A stretch of 64,000 bases of DNA from Acetobacteraceae bacterium H6797 (GTDB lineage: Bacteria; Pseudomonadota; Alphaproteobacteria; Acetobacterales; Acetobacteraceae), in NCBI GenBank assembly GCA_015223225.1, contig JADFCQ010000005.1:186001-250000 (forward strand), read 5' to 3'. How positions within the stretch are numbered: the first letter of the stretch is position 1; each line of letters begins with the position of its first letter. The position numbers and the translations under genes are program-made. The notes under the pieces were generated by a model. That model was given only the letters and a program-made list of their open reading frames with translations. It was not told the origin of the DNA and ran no database searches. Below, piece after piece: positions 16,038 to 25,087 of this stretch.

Positions 16038-17458
16038 CACACCTCCTCCTCGAGCAGCCAGGCCAGCAGCTTATCCATCCCGAGCTGCGGCATGCCGTCC
16101 CGCCCGTGCCCATCCAGGGCGGGCGGCTGAAACACCGGCAGGGTGAAGAGCGGCCGCGCCCAGAAAGGATCGTCCCGCCCCGGCGGCGTGCTCGGAATGG
16201 TGCCGGGGTCGAAGGGCCGCCGCTGCGTCTCGCCCAGCGGCACGCCGAGCACCACGGGCCGCTCCATCTCGCGCGGTGCGGCGTCGCCCGGCAGGCTGAT
16301 CCGGGCCGTGCGGGTGCCGTCCTCGGTGCAGCGCAGGGCGGCCACCGCCTCGTAATGCAGCGCCGATCGGCCGCGCTCCGGCGCCGCCACCATCCGGCGC
16401 AGCAAATCGACCAGCGCCGGGCGCAGGATGGCCGGCACATGGTCGGCCTTGCTCGCCACGAAGGCGATGCGCCCCGGCCCATTGCGGAAGGGCCCCCGCG
16501 CCGTGGTCAGTGCCTCGCCCATCAGGTGCAGCGCCGCCCGCGTATCCTCGAAGGCCCCCTGCCCGGCACAGATCGCGCCCAGGACATCGACGAGCACGAC
16601 CTGCAGATCCGCCCTGGCGAGGAAGGGCTCGAAAAGCTCCACCCGCATCCGCGCGCGCCAGGCGTCGTAGCGCCGCGCCATGGCGGCGGCCAGGCTGCCC
16701 GGCGTCGCCCGGCCCTGCGGAAAGGGGAAGAACCAGAGTAGCGGCGCATCGGTGAGCCCGCCCGGCTGCAGGAAATGCCCAGGTTGCAGGAGGCGCCATC
16801 CACGCTCGTCCCGCAGGCCCGTCAGCGCGGCCCGGTAGAGCGCGGCACCATGCCGCGCCGTCGCGTCATCGGCCCGCGCATTGGCCGGGAGCGCCATCAG
16901 GAATCGCTGGAAAGCCTCGCTCGCCGGATGGGCCGGCGCGGCCTGCAAGCGGGCCGCCGCCTCGCGCGAGAATTCGGCGAAGCTCTTCTCCATCAGCGGC
17001 AGGTCGAGCAGCCATTCGCCCGGATAATCGACCAGCTCCAGCCGCACCCGGCGCGGGCCGAGCAAGGCGAGCTTTCCCCGCCGCTCGATGGTCAGCGACA
17101 GTGATAGGCTGGAGAGCGCGTCGGTGCCTTGCGGCCAGGGCGCCGTGCCGCCCTCGGCGAGCCGCGCCAGATTGCCCGTCGCGTCGAACCAAGGCATGGC
17201 CTGCTCGCCCGCAGGTTCGAGCCGCACCTGCCGCAGCCGCCCGCCCAGCGCCTGGTTCAGCACGGGCAGGCTGTTCCGCCCTTGCCCGAGCGCGAGCAGA
17301 TTGGCGACCAGCGAGGTGAGGAAGACCGTCTTGCCCGCGCCCGACAGGCCCGTGACGGCCAGCCGCAGCCGCTCTTCCTGGAAAAACCGCCCCGTCTCGC
17401 GCCAGGCCGTGCTGGCCGTATCGCGCAGGGTGCCGCCGAATGCCGAGAGACTGTCCAA
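16037..17458 (-). CDS. YcjX family P-loop GTPase/ATPase
   Basis: A 473-residue P-loop protein with Walker A GLSGAGKT at 37-44 and DYPGEWLLDLPLM as the switch/Walker B region. VLVDVLGAICAGQGAFEDT and IAFVASKADHVPAILRPAL follow; the SKAD motif resembles the guanine-specificity NKxD. I accept a TTG start at 17458 because GGAGG lies at ideal spacing and no in-frame ATG fits the N-terminus. The overlapping ATG there is out of frame. The gene is coupled to the DUF697 gene downstream. The family is conserved in proteobacteria with poorly defined function. Confidence 0.9.
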   Translation of the reverse strand: MDSLSAFGGTLRDTASTAWRETGRFFQEERLRLAVTGLSGAGKTVFLTSLVANLLALGQGRNSLPVLNQALGGRLRQVRLEPAGEQAMPWFDATGNLARLAEGGTAPWPQGTDALSSLSLSLTIERRGKLALLGPRRVRLELVDYPGEWLLDLPLMEKSFAEFSREAAARLQAAPAHPASEAFQRFLMALPANARADDATARHGAALYRAALTGLRDERGWRLLQPGHFLQPGGLTDAPLLWFFPFPQGRATPGSLAAAMARRYDAWRARMRVELFEPFLARADLQVVLVDVLGAICAGQGAFEDTRAALHLMGEALTTARGPFRNGPGRIAFVASKADHVPAILRPALVDLLRRMVAAPERGRSALHYEAVAALRCTEDGTRTARISLPGDAAPREMERPVVLGVPLGETQRRPFDPGTIPSTPPGRDDPFWARPLFTLPVFQPPALDGHGRDGMPQLGMDKLLAWLLEEEV

Positions 17459-17566
17459 CCCATTCCTCCAAACCGGATGTCATCTGGCGATGGGCCAGGG
17501 CAATGTCACCCCTTCACGTTCCGGCCGCATGGGGTCATAGCTCGGCGGAAACAACGGAGTTGCCTC

Positions 17567-18316
17567 ATGATCCTTCTCGTCACCGGCGCTTCCGCCGGCT
17601 TCGGCGCGGCTATCACCCGCCTCTTCGTCGCCAATGGCCATCGCGTCATCGCCGCCGGCCGCCGGCTGGACCGCCTGGAGGCGCTGGCCGCCGAACTGGG
17701 CAAGGACGAGGTCCTGCCCCTGGCGCTCGACGTGCGTGACCGCGCGGCGGTGAAGAGCGCCATCGCCGGCCTGCCGGCCGACTGGGCCGCGATCGACCTG
17801 CTGGTGAACAATGCCGGCCTCGCCCTCGGCCTGGAACCCGCGCAGGAGGCCAATCTCGACGATTGGGAGGCCATGGTCGACACCAACATCAAGGGCCTCC
17901 TCTACCTGACCCATGCCGTGCTGCCGGGCATGGTCGCCCGCAAGCAGGGCCATGTGATCAACATCGGCTCGACGGCCGGCGAATGGCCCTATCCGGGCGG
18001 CAATGTCTATGGCGGCACCAAGGCCTTCGTGCGCCAGTTCAGCCTGAACCTCCGCGCCGATCTCTACGGCACGCCGGTCCGCGTCACCGATGTCGAGCCC
18101 GGCCTGGTCGGCGGCACCGAGTTCAGCAACATCCGCTTCAAGGGCGATGATGAGAAGGCGGCCGGCGTCTACCAGAATGCCGAGGCGCTGACGCCGGAAG
18201 ACATCGCCGAGACCGTCTTCTGGGTCGCCTCCCGCCCCGCGCGGATGAACGTCAACACCGTCCAGGTCATGCCCGTGAGTCAGAGCTTCGGCCCGCTCCG
18301 CGTCTTCAAGGGCTGA
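17567..18316 (+). CDS. SDR-family NADP-dependent oxidoreductase (YdfG-like)
   Basis: A 249-residue classical short-chain dehydrogenase. TGASAGFG at 6-13 is the dinucleotide-binding motif, NNAG is at 81-84, and the catalytic residues are Ser135, Tyr148 and Lys152 (YxxxK within VYGGTKAF). VEPGLVGGTEFSNIRFKGD and the C-terminal half resemble YdfG, the NADP+-dependent 3-hydroxy acid dehydrogenase that acts on L-allo-threonine, serine and 3-hydroxypropionate. The start ATG 17567 has CGGAG upstream. It stands alone as a transcription unit, with a strong hairpin after the stop. Confidence 0.92.
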   Translation: MILLVTGASAGFGAAITRLFVANGHRVIAAGRRLDRLEALAAELGKDEVLPLALDVRDRAAVKSAIAGLPADWAAIDLLVNNAGLALGLEPAQEANLDDWEAMVDTNIKGLLYLTHAVLPGMVARKQGHVINIGSTAGEWPYPGGNVYGGTKAFVRQFSLNLRADLYGTPVRVTDVEPGLVGGTEFSNIRFKGDDEKAAGVYQNAEALTPEDIAETVFWVASRPARMNVNTVQVMPVSQSFGPLRVFKG

Positions 18317-18326
18317 CCCGAACCCG

Positions 18327-18356
18327 GCCCCGCGCCTGATGCTTCTGGCGCGGGGC
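18327..18356 (+). terminator. hairpin terminator after SDR gene
   Basis: GCCCCGCGCC and GGCGCGGGGC make a perfect 10-bp stem with a 10-nt loop, starting 11 nt after the SDR stop codon. There is no long U-tract after it, so termination strength is uncertain. Confidence 0.55.
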
Positions 18357-18411
18357 TCGGCGGTGCAGAGATGCATCGTCACCCGCGCCGGGGGGCGCTA
18401 TATCGCCCTCC

Positions 18412-20064
18412 ATGCTGCGACTGACCGAGCTCAAACTCCCCCTCGACCACCCCGAGCCGGCGCTGCGCGAGGCCGTGCTGGCGAAGCTCGGCCTGCCGGA
18501 GGCCGATCTGCTCGAGATGCAGGTTTTCCGCCGCGCCTATGACGCGCGGAAGAAGTCGGCGATCCTGCTGATCTACACGGTCGATGTCGCGCTGAAGAAC
18601 GAAGGAGCGGTGCTCAAGCGCCTGGCCGGGGACCGCAACGTCAATCCGCGCCCCGATACCCGCTACCATTTCATCAAGGCCGCGCCCCCGGCCGGAACGC
18701 CCCGCCCCGTGGTGATCGGCGCCGGCCCCTGCGGGCTTTCCGCGACGCTGATCCTGGCCCAGATGGGCTTCCGCCCCATCCTCATCGAGCGCGGCAAGGC
18801 CGTGCGCGAGCGGACGAAGGACACCTGGGGCCTCTGGCGACGCTCGGAGCTGAACCCGGATTCCAACGTGCAATTCGGCGAAGGCGGCGCGGGCACCTTC
18901 TCCGACGGCAAGCTCTATTCCGGCATCGGCGACCCAGGGAACCGCGCCCGCAAGGTGCTGGAGGAGTTCGTGAAGGCCGGGGCGCCGGAGGAGATCCTCT
19001 TCGTCTCCAAGCCCCATATCGGCACCTTCCGCCTCGTCAGCATGGTCGAGCACATGCGCGAGGCCATCACCGAGATGGGCGGCGAATACCGCTTCAACAC
19101 CAAGGTCACCGATTTCGAGATTTCGGAGGACGCCGACGGCACCCGACGCCTGCGCGGCCTGCATCTCGCCGATGGCAGCTATCTCGAGGCGCCCCATGTG
19201 GTGCTCGCCCTCGGCCATTCGGCCCGCGAGACCTTCCAGACCCTCTACGACCGCGGCGTCTATATGGAGGCCAAGCCCTTCTCCATCGGCGCCCGCATCG
19301 AGCATCCGCAGTCGCTCATCGACGCCGCCCGTTTCGGCCCCTTTGCGGGCAACAAGATCCTGGGCGCGGCCGATTACAAGCTCGTCCATCACTGCACGGC
19401 CAATATGACGGCCGGCCGATCGGTCTATTCCTTCTGCATGTGCCCCGGCGGCACGGTTGTGGCGGCGACCTCGGAGCCCGGCCGTGTCGTGACCAATGGC
19501 ATGAGCCAGTATTCCCGCGCCGAGCGGAACGCCAATGCCGCCATCGTGGTGAGCGTGACGCCCGAGCAGGACTATCCCGGCCATCCTCTCGCGGGCATCG
19601 AGTTCCAGCGCCGGCTGGAGGAAAAGGCCTTCGCGGCGGGCGGCGGCACCTATGCCGCCCCGGCCCAGCGCGTGGGAGACCTCCTGGCCCGGCGCCCCTC
19701 AACGAGCCTCGGCGATGTCATCCCCTCCTATAAGCCGGGCGTGGTGCCGGCCGATCTCGAAGCGGTGCTGCCGGATTTCGCCATTGCCGCCATCCGCGAG
19801 GCCCTGCCTGCCTTCGGCCGCCAGATCCGGGGCTATGACATGGCCGACGCCCTGCTGACGGCCGTGGAGACCCGCACCTCCTCCCCCGTCCGCCTCAAGC
19901 GCGACGCCTCGCTCCAGAGCCTCAACACCCGCGGCCTTTTCCCCGCCGGCGAAGGGGCGGGCTATGCGGGCGGCATCCTCTCGGCGGGCGTGGATGGCAT
20001 CCGCGTGGCGGAAGCCGTTGCCATGGCCATGACCGGCCAGGAATACGACGCCAAGGCCGCCTGA
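18412..20064 (+). CDS. FAD-dependent dehydrogenase (COG2509-like)
   Basis: A 550-residue flavoprotein. Residues 1-90 form an N-terminal domain (LRLTELKLPLDHPEPALREAVLAKL... AYDARKKSAILLIYTVDV) characteristic of this family. The FAD-binding Rossmann motif VVIGAGPCGLSATLILAQMG follows at about 99-118. Later motifs include NVQFGEGGAGTFSDGKLY, VVLALGHSARETF, and the C-terminal LFPAGEGAGYAGGILSAGVDG that closes the FAD site. The substrate is unknown. Motif order and length fit the family closely. The gene is followed 70 nt later by a second flavoprotein gene on the same strand. Confidence 0.9.
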   Translation: MLRLTELKLPLDHPEPALREAVLAKLGLPEADLLEMQVFRRAYDARKKSAILLIYTVDVALKNEGAVLKRLAGDRNVNPRPDTRYHFIKAAPPAGTPRPVVIGAGPCGLSATLILAQMGFRPILIERGKAVRERTKDTWGLWRRSELNPDSNVQFGEGGAGTFSDGKLYSGIGDPGNRARKVLEEFVKAGAPEEILFVSKPHIGTFRLVSMVEHMREAITEMGGEYRFNTKVTDFEISEDADGTRRLRGLHLADGSYLEAPHVVLALGHSARETFQTLYDRGVYMEAKPFSIGARIEHPQSLIDAARFGPFAGNKILGAADYKLVHHCTANMTAGRSVYSFCMCPGGTVVAATSEPGRVVTNGMSQYSRAERNANAAIVVSVTPEQDYPGHPLAGIEFQRRLEEKAFAAGGGTYAAPAQRVGDLLARRPSTSLGDVIPSYKPGVVPADLEAVLPDFAIAAIREALPAFGRQIRGYDMADALLTAVETRTSSPVRLKRDASLQSLNTRGLFPAGEGAGYAGGILSAGVDGIRVAEAVAMAMTGQEYDAKAA

Positions 20065-20134
20065 CGACGACAGCTTGACCCCGGCGCGCGAGGGGCTATC
20101 ACCCCTCGACCAACTCGACTTTCAGGGAAAGACC

Positions 20135-21151
20135 ATGGCCGAGCGCATCGAAACCGACGTCGCGATCATCGGAGCCGGCCCCGCCGGGCTCTTCGCGGTT
20201 TTCGAATGCGGCATGTTGCGCATGAAATGCGTGGTCATCGACGCGCTGGAGGCCATCGGCGGCCAATGCGCGGCGCTCTATCCCGAAAAGCCGATTTTCG
20301 ACATTCCGGCGCATCCCTCCATCGAGGGCCAGGGGCTGATCAACCTGCTGGAACAGCAGGCCGCACCCTTCGCCCCCGCCTATCTCCTCGGCCGCCGCGT
20401 CGAAACGCTGGCGAAGCAGGAGGATGGCTGCTTCCTCCTGGGCACCTCGGCCGGTGACGAGATCCTGGCCAAGGCCGTGCTGATCGCCGCCGGCGCGGGC
20501 GCCTTCGGCCCCATCCGCCCGCCGCTGGAAGGGCTCGAAAGCTACGAGGCCAGCGGCGCGGTGCGTTACCTGGTCACGAAGAAGGAAGAGTTCCGCGGCA
20601 AGCGCCTCGTCATCGCTGGCGGCGGCGATTCGGCGGTGGACTGGGCGCTTTCGCTGAAGGACGTGGCCTCGAAGGTCTATTTCGTCCATCGCCGCGATAA
20701 GTTCCGCGCCGCGCCCGAAACGGTCGCCCAGCTCTGGGCCGCCGCCGAGGCCGGACAGGTCGAGATGGTGCTGCCCTATCAGCTCAAGGGCCTGGAGGGC
20801 GATGGCGGCACGCTGACCGGCGTGACGGTCGCCACGCTGAAGGGCGAGGAGCGCGTGCTGGCCGCCGATTACCTGATGGCCTTCTTCGGCCTTTCGACCG
20901 AGCTGGGGCCCATCGCGGAATGGGGCTTCGGCCTCGATCGCGGCCGCATCGAGGTGAACCAGACGACGCTGGAAACCTCCGTGCCGGGCATTTTCGCCGT
21001 CGGCGACGTCGCGGTCTATCCGGGCAAGCTGAAGCTCATCCTGCAGGCCTTCTCCGAGGGGGCGATGGCGGCCCATGCCATCCACCCCATCGTCTTCCCC
21101 GGTCAGGCGCTGCATTTCGAGCATTCCACGACCCGCGGCGTGCCGGGCTGA
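20135..21151 (+). CDS. ferredoxin/flavodoxin-NADP reductase, thioredoxin-reductase-like type
   Basis: A 338-residue flavoprotein starting at ATG 20135. The first GxGxxG (VAIIGAGPAGLFAVFECG) binds FAD, and the second (LVIAGGGDSAVDWALSL) binds NADPH. EAIGGQCAALYPEKPIFDIPAHP and the closing GIFAVGDVAVYPGKLKLILQAFSEGAMAAHAI are diagnostic of type 2 FNR. The redox CxxC of thioredoxin reductase is absent, as expected for FNR. The enzyme transfers electrons between NADPH and ferredoxin or flavodoxin. A gap of 70 nt separates it from the preceding flavoprotein gene; shared transcription is plausible. Confidence 0.92.
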   Translation: MAERIETDVAIIGAGPAGLFAVFECGMLRMKCVVIDALEAIGGQCAALYPEKPIFDIPAHPSIEGQGLINLLEQQAAPFAPAYLLGRRVETLAKQEDGCFLLGTSAGDEILAKAVLIAAGAGAFGPIRPPLEGLESYEASGAVRYLVTKKEEFRGKRLVIAGGGDSAVDWALSLKDVASKVYFVHRRDKFRAAPETVAQLWAAAEAGQVEMVLPYQLKGLEGDGGTLTGVTVATLKGEERVLAADYLMAFFGLSTELGPIAEWGFGLDRGRIEVNQTTLETSVPGIFAVGDVAVYPGKLKLILQAFSEGAMAAHAIHPIVFPGQALHFEHSTTRGVPG

Positions 21152-21162
21152 GGGTCGCCGGC

Positions 21163-21186
21163 GGGCGCTCTCCTTTGAGAGTGCCC
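21163..21186. terminator. hairpin between convergent FNR and dedA genes
   Basis: GGGCGCTCTC and GAGAGTGCCC form a 10-bp stem (one G-T wobble) around CTTT. It lies in the 51-bp gap between two converging genes and may serve both. There is no clear U-tract on either side. Confidence 0.5.
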
Positions 21187-21202
21187 CAGCTCGGAACCGC
21201 GC

Positions 21203-21859
21203 CTAGCGGCGCGACCGCGGCATCTCGAGCCGCGTCCGGATATGCGCCGAGACTGTCGGCCCGTAGCGGCGGAAGAGCATCCAGCCGCTCAGCGCCACGA
21301 TGGCGGCCAGCACGATGGCATAGGGCGCCTCCTCCGGCTTGATGCGCGAGGCGATCCAGCCGCCGACGGTGCCCGGCATGATGATCAGCGGCGCCCAGAT
21401 CAGCGCCGAGAGGATATTGGCGCTCTGGAAGCGCCAGTTCTCCATGCCGATCACGCCCGCCGCCAGCGGCGCCACGGCGCGCATGGGCCCGATGAAGCGG
21501 CCGCAGAACACCGCGAGCCAACCCCAGCGCAGGAAGACCCGCGTGGCCCAGGCATAGGGCCGCCGCCAGCTGTTCGGTAGGCGCTTGCGCACCGCATAGG
21601 GCCCGATCCAGCGCGCCAGCCAGAAGCCGCAGGCGTCGCCCAGCACGCCGCCCAGGGCACAGGCGCCCAGGATCGGCCATGGATCGACCAGCCCCGCGCC
21701 GACCATCGCCCCGATCGCCAGCAGCAGCGCCGTGGACGGCACCAGGATGCTGATGATCGGGAACGACTCGAGAAAAGCAATCACGAAGGTCGCGGCGAAG
21801 GCGAGTTCCGCATGCGCGCGGACCCAGGCTTCGAAGGCATGCAGCCAAGCGTCGAACAT
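21203..21859 (-). CDS. DedA family membrane protein
   Basis: A 218-residue membrane protein with four or five hydrophobic segments. Family marks include FLESFPIISILVPSTALLLAIGAM near the N-terminus, GCALGGVLGDACGFWLARWIG, and FLRWGWLAVFCGRFIGPMRAVAPLAAGVIGMENWRFQSANILSALIWA with the conserved GRFxGPxRA. DedA proteins are proposed undecaprenyl-phosphate or lipid flippases that need the proton gradient. It is monocistronic as far as can be seen, with ATG 21859 as the only good start. Confidence 0.93.
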   Translation of the reverse strand: MFDAWLHAFEAWVRAHAELAFAATFVIAFLESFPIISILVPSTALLLAIGAMVGAGLVDPWPILGACALGGVLGDACGFWLARWIGPYAVRKRLPNSWRRPYAWATRVFLRWGWLAVFCGRFIGPMRAVAPLAAGVIGMENWRFQSANILSALIWAPLIIMPGTVGGWIASRIKPEEAPYAIVLAAIVALSGWMLFRRYGPTVSAHIRTRLEMPRSRR

Positions 21860-21910
21860 GACTGAATAGTAAGGTGCCCGCCCATTACAAACCAGGGGGC
21901 GGGCTGATGA

Positions 21911-22888
21911 TCAATTATCCACCTTCGCGCCCGAAACGCGGATCACTTCCGCCCATTTCGTCACTTCGCTCTGGATGAAGCGCCCGAAGGTCGCCGGGTC
22001 CTGATAGGTGGCGGTGAAGGAGGAGGCCTTCAGCTTCTCCTGGAATTCCGGGTCCTCGGTGATGGCCTTCACGGCCGCCGAGAGCTTGTCCAGGATCGGC
22101 TGCGGCAGGCCCTTGGGGCCGAAGAGGCTGATCCAGCCCACCGCCTCGAAACCCGGAATGCCCTGCTCGGCCACCGTCGGCACATCGGGGAAGAAGGGCG
22201 AACGCTCGGCCGAGGTCACGGCGATGGCGCGGATGCGCCCGGCCTTCACCAGCTCGCCCGCCGCCGTCAGCGTCTCGGAGACGAAGGGGATCTGCCCCGC
22301 CATCAGGTCGTTCAGCGCCGGGCCGGAGCCGCGATAGGGCGTGTGCTGCATCTTGATGCCGGCCTTGGCGCAGAAATACTCCACGAAGAGCTGCTGCGTC
22401 GTGCCATTGCCCGAAGAGCCGTAGAACATGTCGCCCTTTTCGGCCTTGGCCTTGGCGATCAGCTCCTGGAGGTTCTTCACCGGCAGGTCGTTATTGACCA
22501 CGAAGAGCTGCGGCACTGAGGCGATGAGCGCGACGGGGGTGATGTCCTTCGTCGAGTCATAGCCGAGCTTCGGATAGAGGCTCTGCGCGATGGTGGTCGG
22601 CCCGCTGCCGCCCATGCCGAGCGTGTAGCCGTCGGGCGTGCTCTTGGCGACATATTCAGTGCCGATGGTGCCGCCCGCACCGGCGCGGTTCTCGATGACC
22701 ACGGGCTGGCCCAGGCGGGGGCTCAGCTTTTCGGCCAGGAGGCGCATGAGGATATCGGCACCCTGCCCCGGCGGGAAAGGCACGACGATCCGCACGGGCC
22801 GGTCGGGCCAGGCGGTCTGGGCCCGGGCGATGCCCGGCACGGCGAGGCCGGCAATGCCGGCAGCGAGGAAATGGCGACGCTGAAGCAT
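21911..22888 (-). CDS. Bug/TctC family tripartite tricarboxylate-type binding protein
   Basis: A 325-residue periplasmic binding protein with a signal peptide ending in GIARAQ. The Bug pattern is complete: WPDRPVRIVVPFPPGQGADILMRLLAEKLSPRLGQPVVIENRAGAGGTIGTEYVAKSTPDGYTLG, then YDSTKDITPVALIAS and PYRGSGPALNDLMAGQIPF. Such proteins bind small carboxylates through backbone contacts. No TctA/TctB membrane partner is near, as is common for Bug expansions in this group of bacteria. It is the third gene after the dipeptidase-like and UroD-like genes on the same strand, but a hairpin at 22929 separates it from them. Confidence 0.93.
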   Translation of the reverse strand: MLQRRHFLAAGIAGLAVPGIARAQTAWPDRPVRIVVPFPPGQGADILMRLLAEKLSPRLGQPVVIENRAGAGGTIGTEYVAKSTPDGYTLGMGGSGPTTIAQSLYPKLGYDSTKDITPVALIASVPQLFVVNNDLPVKNLQELIAKAKAEKGDMFYGSSGNGTTQQLFVEYFCAKAGIKMQHTPYRGSGPALNDLMAGQIPFVSETLTAAGELVKAGRIRAIAVTSAERSPFFPDVPTVAEQGIPGFEAVGWISLFGPKGLPQPILDKLSAAVKAITEDPEFQEKLKASSFTATYQDPATFGRFIQSEVTKWAEVIRVSGAKVDN

Positions 22889-22928
22889 CTTATTGGTGTC
22901 CCTGTCTTCCTGGTCTTCTTACGCGGTC

Positions 22929-22948
22929 GGGGCGCCAAATGGCGCCCC
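22929..22948 (-). terminator. hairpin between UroD-like and Bug genes
   Basis: GGGGCGCC and GGCGCCCC form a perfect 8-bp stem with an AAAT loop. It lies 19 nt beyond the UroD-like stop. On the minus strand no U-tract follows, so it may attenuate or protect an mRNA end rather than terminate fully. Confidence 0.5.
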
Positions 22949-22967
22949 TTTAGTCATGTTCTTCGGA

Positions 22968-23960
22968 TCAGCCCTCGGCCGCCTTGCGAAGCGCCATCAG
23001 GTTCTCGCGCGGTGTCTTGGCGGTGAGGATGGAGCAGCCCGGACCCAGTAGGAAATGCCGGCCGTTGGTCTGCCGCACCGCATCGCGCGCCTTCATGCGC
23101 ACCTCGGCGGGCGTGCCATAGGCAAGCGTCCGCGGATCGACGCCGCCGCCCACCGCCCGGCCCGGCGGCAGGATGCCGAGCGCCTTGGCGGGGGAAGGAT
23201 TGCCCGGCGTCTGCGTCTCCCAATGGAAGCACGGCACCGGATAATCGGCCAAAGCCTCCATATAAACCCCGTCCTCGCACATATGCATGAGGTTGCAGGG
23301 CAACGACTTCCCGGCCTCGATCACCGCCAGGTCGAAGGGCCGCGCGAGGCGGTTATAGGTCTCAACCGGGATGCGGTGCTTGTTCGCCCATTTGGTCGAG
23401 AAATAGATGCCCTCGACCCCTTCGGCGACCACGGCCTTCACGAAGGGAATGAAGGTCTCGGCGAAGGTCGCGAGACCGGCGGCGACCGCATCCTCATCGG
23501 CCTCGATATGGGCCTTGAGCAGCGCGCCATCGCGATCGACCAGCTTGTCCGCCACGTCCAGCGGCAGGAAGACAGTCATGATCATCGGCACCTCCGGCCC
23601 GACCCGCTTGCGGATCAGCCGGATGGCATGGAGCTGCTCGGCCAGGCCAGGATCCTCGAGCGTCAGCGGGCGCAGCTTACGCCAGTCGCCAGGCTCCTTG
23701 ATCGGGGTGGCGAGCGTCTTGTGCAGCGCCGCCGGGTCGGTCGAGGGCTCGTAGCGGAAGCCGAAGCCCTCCACATGGTAGCTCGCGCGGGCGTGGAGCT
23801 TCACGAAATCCCAGTCATAGGCCTCCTGGAACTCCAGCATGACATCGGCGAATTTCTCGGCCGAGACCTCGCGGTCATACCAATGGCCCCAGGCGGAGAC
23901 AGGCACGCGGTCCGGCGTGCCGCCGGTCATGGCGGCGATCAGGCGTTCCTGGCGGTTCAC
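22968..23960 (-). CDS. uroporphyrinogen decarboxylase family protein (URO-D/methyltransferase type)
   Basis: I take the GTG at 23960, which overlaps the stop of the upstream gene as GTGA, giving 330 residues; an upstream TTG at 23999 is less likely. The start NRQERLIAAMTGGTPDRVPVSAWGHW is the URO-D family opening, and later GIYFSTKWANKHRIPVETYNRLARPFDLAVIEA and FHWETQTPGNPSPAKALG follow the barrel. It is unlikely to be HemE itself, because context and divergence suggest the MtaA/MtbA-like or catabolic members of this superfamily. Translational coupling to the M19-like dipeptidase gene suggests a shared pathway. The substrate is unknown. Confidence 0.85.
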   Translation of the reverse strand: MNRQERLIAAMTGGTPDRVPVSAWGHWYDREVSAEKFADVMLEFQEAYDWDFVKLHARASYHVEGFGFRYEPSTDPAALHKTLATPIKEPGDWRKLRPLTLEDPGLAEQLHAIRLIRKRVGPEVPMIMTVFLPLDVADKLVDRDGALLKAHIEADEDAVAAGLATFAETFIPFVKAVVAEGVEGIYFSTKWANKHRIPVETYNRLARPFDLAVIEAGKSLPCNLMHMCEDGVYMEALADYPVPCFHWETQTPGNPSPAKALGILPPGRAVGGGVDPRTLAYGTPAEVRMKARDAVRQTNGRHFLLGPGCSILTAKTPRENLMALRKAAEG

Positions 23961-24985
23961 TTGCTGGGGCTCCAGACCTGGCCGAGCAGCTTCACCCAAT
24001 TGGCGCCGAGCAGCTTCAGGATGGTCTCCTCCGACCAGCCCCGGCGCAGCATGGCGGCCGTCAGGTTCGGCAGTTCATGCAGCTTGGCGACGCCCTTGGG
24101 CTTCTCGATCTTCACGCTGCCGAACTTGGTCAGCTCGCGCGCATAGCCCTTGTCCATGTTGCACCACTGCAGGAAGGGCCCGGGGCGCGGATGGTCCTGG
24201 CTGTAGTCGGTGCCGATGCCGACATGATCCTCGCCGACCAGCTTGATCATGTGCTCCATGGCGTCGAGATAATCCTCGACCGTCGCGTCATTCCCGGCGG
24301 GCAGGCCGGGCGAGAACATGGAGAGGCCGACCATGCCGCCCTTCTCGGCCACGGCCTTGATCAGCTCGTCCGGCTTGTTCCGGGGCACGTTCTTCAGCGC
24401 GCGCGGCAGGATATGGGTATAGGCCACAGGCTGGGCCGAATAGGCGATGGTATCGGCCGCCGTCTTGTCGCCCACATGCGAGAGATCGACGAGGATGCCG
24501 ACCTTGTTCATCTCGCTCACCACCTCGCGGCCGAAGCCGGTCAGGCCGCTGTCATTCGGCTCCAGATAGCCGGCGCCCGAATAGTTCTGGGTGTTGTAGG
24601 TGAGCTGGACGATGCCGACGCCGAGCTGCTTGAAGATGCCGATATAGCCGAGCTGATCCTCGATCGAGGAGGAGTTCTGCCAGGACAGGATCACGCCCGT
24701 CCGATTGGTCGCCTTGGCCGTCGCGATATCGGCGACGGTGCGGACCGGCATGATCAGGTCCGCATGTTCCTCGAACCAGCGGTTCCACTGGACGATATTG
24801 GCGATGGTATCGCGGAAATTCTCCCAGAGCGCGCAGGTGCAGGAGACGGTGGTGAAGCCGCCGGCCCGCCAGCCCTCGAAGATATCGCGGCTCCAGTTGC
24901 AGATGTTCAGCGCATCCACCACGAGGGCCTTGCCATGCAGGGCGGCCGCTTCGGGGGAAATCTGGACAGGGGTGATCGCGGTCAT
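23957..24985 (-). CDS. membrane dipeptidase (peptidase M19) homologue with altered metal site
   Basis: A 342-residue protein of the renal-dipeptidase family. Family landmarks are LGVGIVQLTYNTQNYSGAGY, GLTGFGREVVSEMNKVGILVDLSH, PRNKPDELIKAVAEKGGMVGLSM and DHVGIGTDYSQD. The two histidines matching the beta-metal ligands (H170, H191) and a matching Asp (D260) are kept. However, the usual HxD near the N-terminus reads L26-N-I28 (in VVDALNICN) and the bridging Glu position reads Gln103 (LSWQNSSS). Classical binuclear-zinc dipeptidase activity is therefore doubtful. It heads an operon with the UroD-like gene and faces a divergent LysR gene. No signal peptide is visible. Confidence 0.88.
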   Translation of the reverse strand: MTAITPVQISPEAAALHGKALVVDALNICNWSRDIFEGWRAGGFTTVSCTCALWENFRDTIANIVQWNRWFEEHADLIMPVRTVADIATAKATNRTGVILSWQNSSSIEDQLGYIGIFKQLGVGIVQLTYNTQNYSGAGYLEPNDSGLTGFGREVVSEMNKVGILVDLSHVGDKTAADTIAYSAQPVAYTHILPRALKNVPRNKPDELIKAVAEKGGMVGLSMFSPGLPAGNDATVEDYLDAMEHMIKLVGEDHVGIGTDYSQDHPRPGPFLQWCNMDKGYARELTKFGSVKIEKPKGVAKLHELPNLTAAMLRRGWSEETILKLLGANWVKLLGQVWSPSK

Positions 24986-25087
24986 GGCGCTTGGCTCCGG
25001 TCGTCTCGCAGCCAGACCATGTCTTGATTGCCATCATAATTTCAAAGACCGTTTCCTAAAGCCTCCATGCCGTGGTGTTATCATGAC

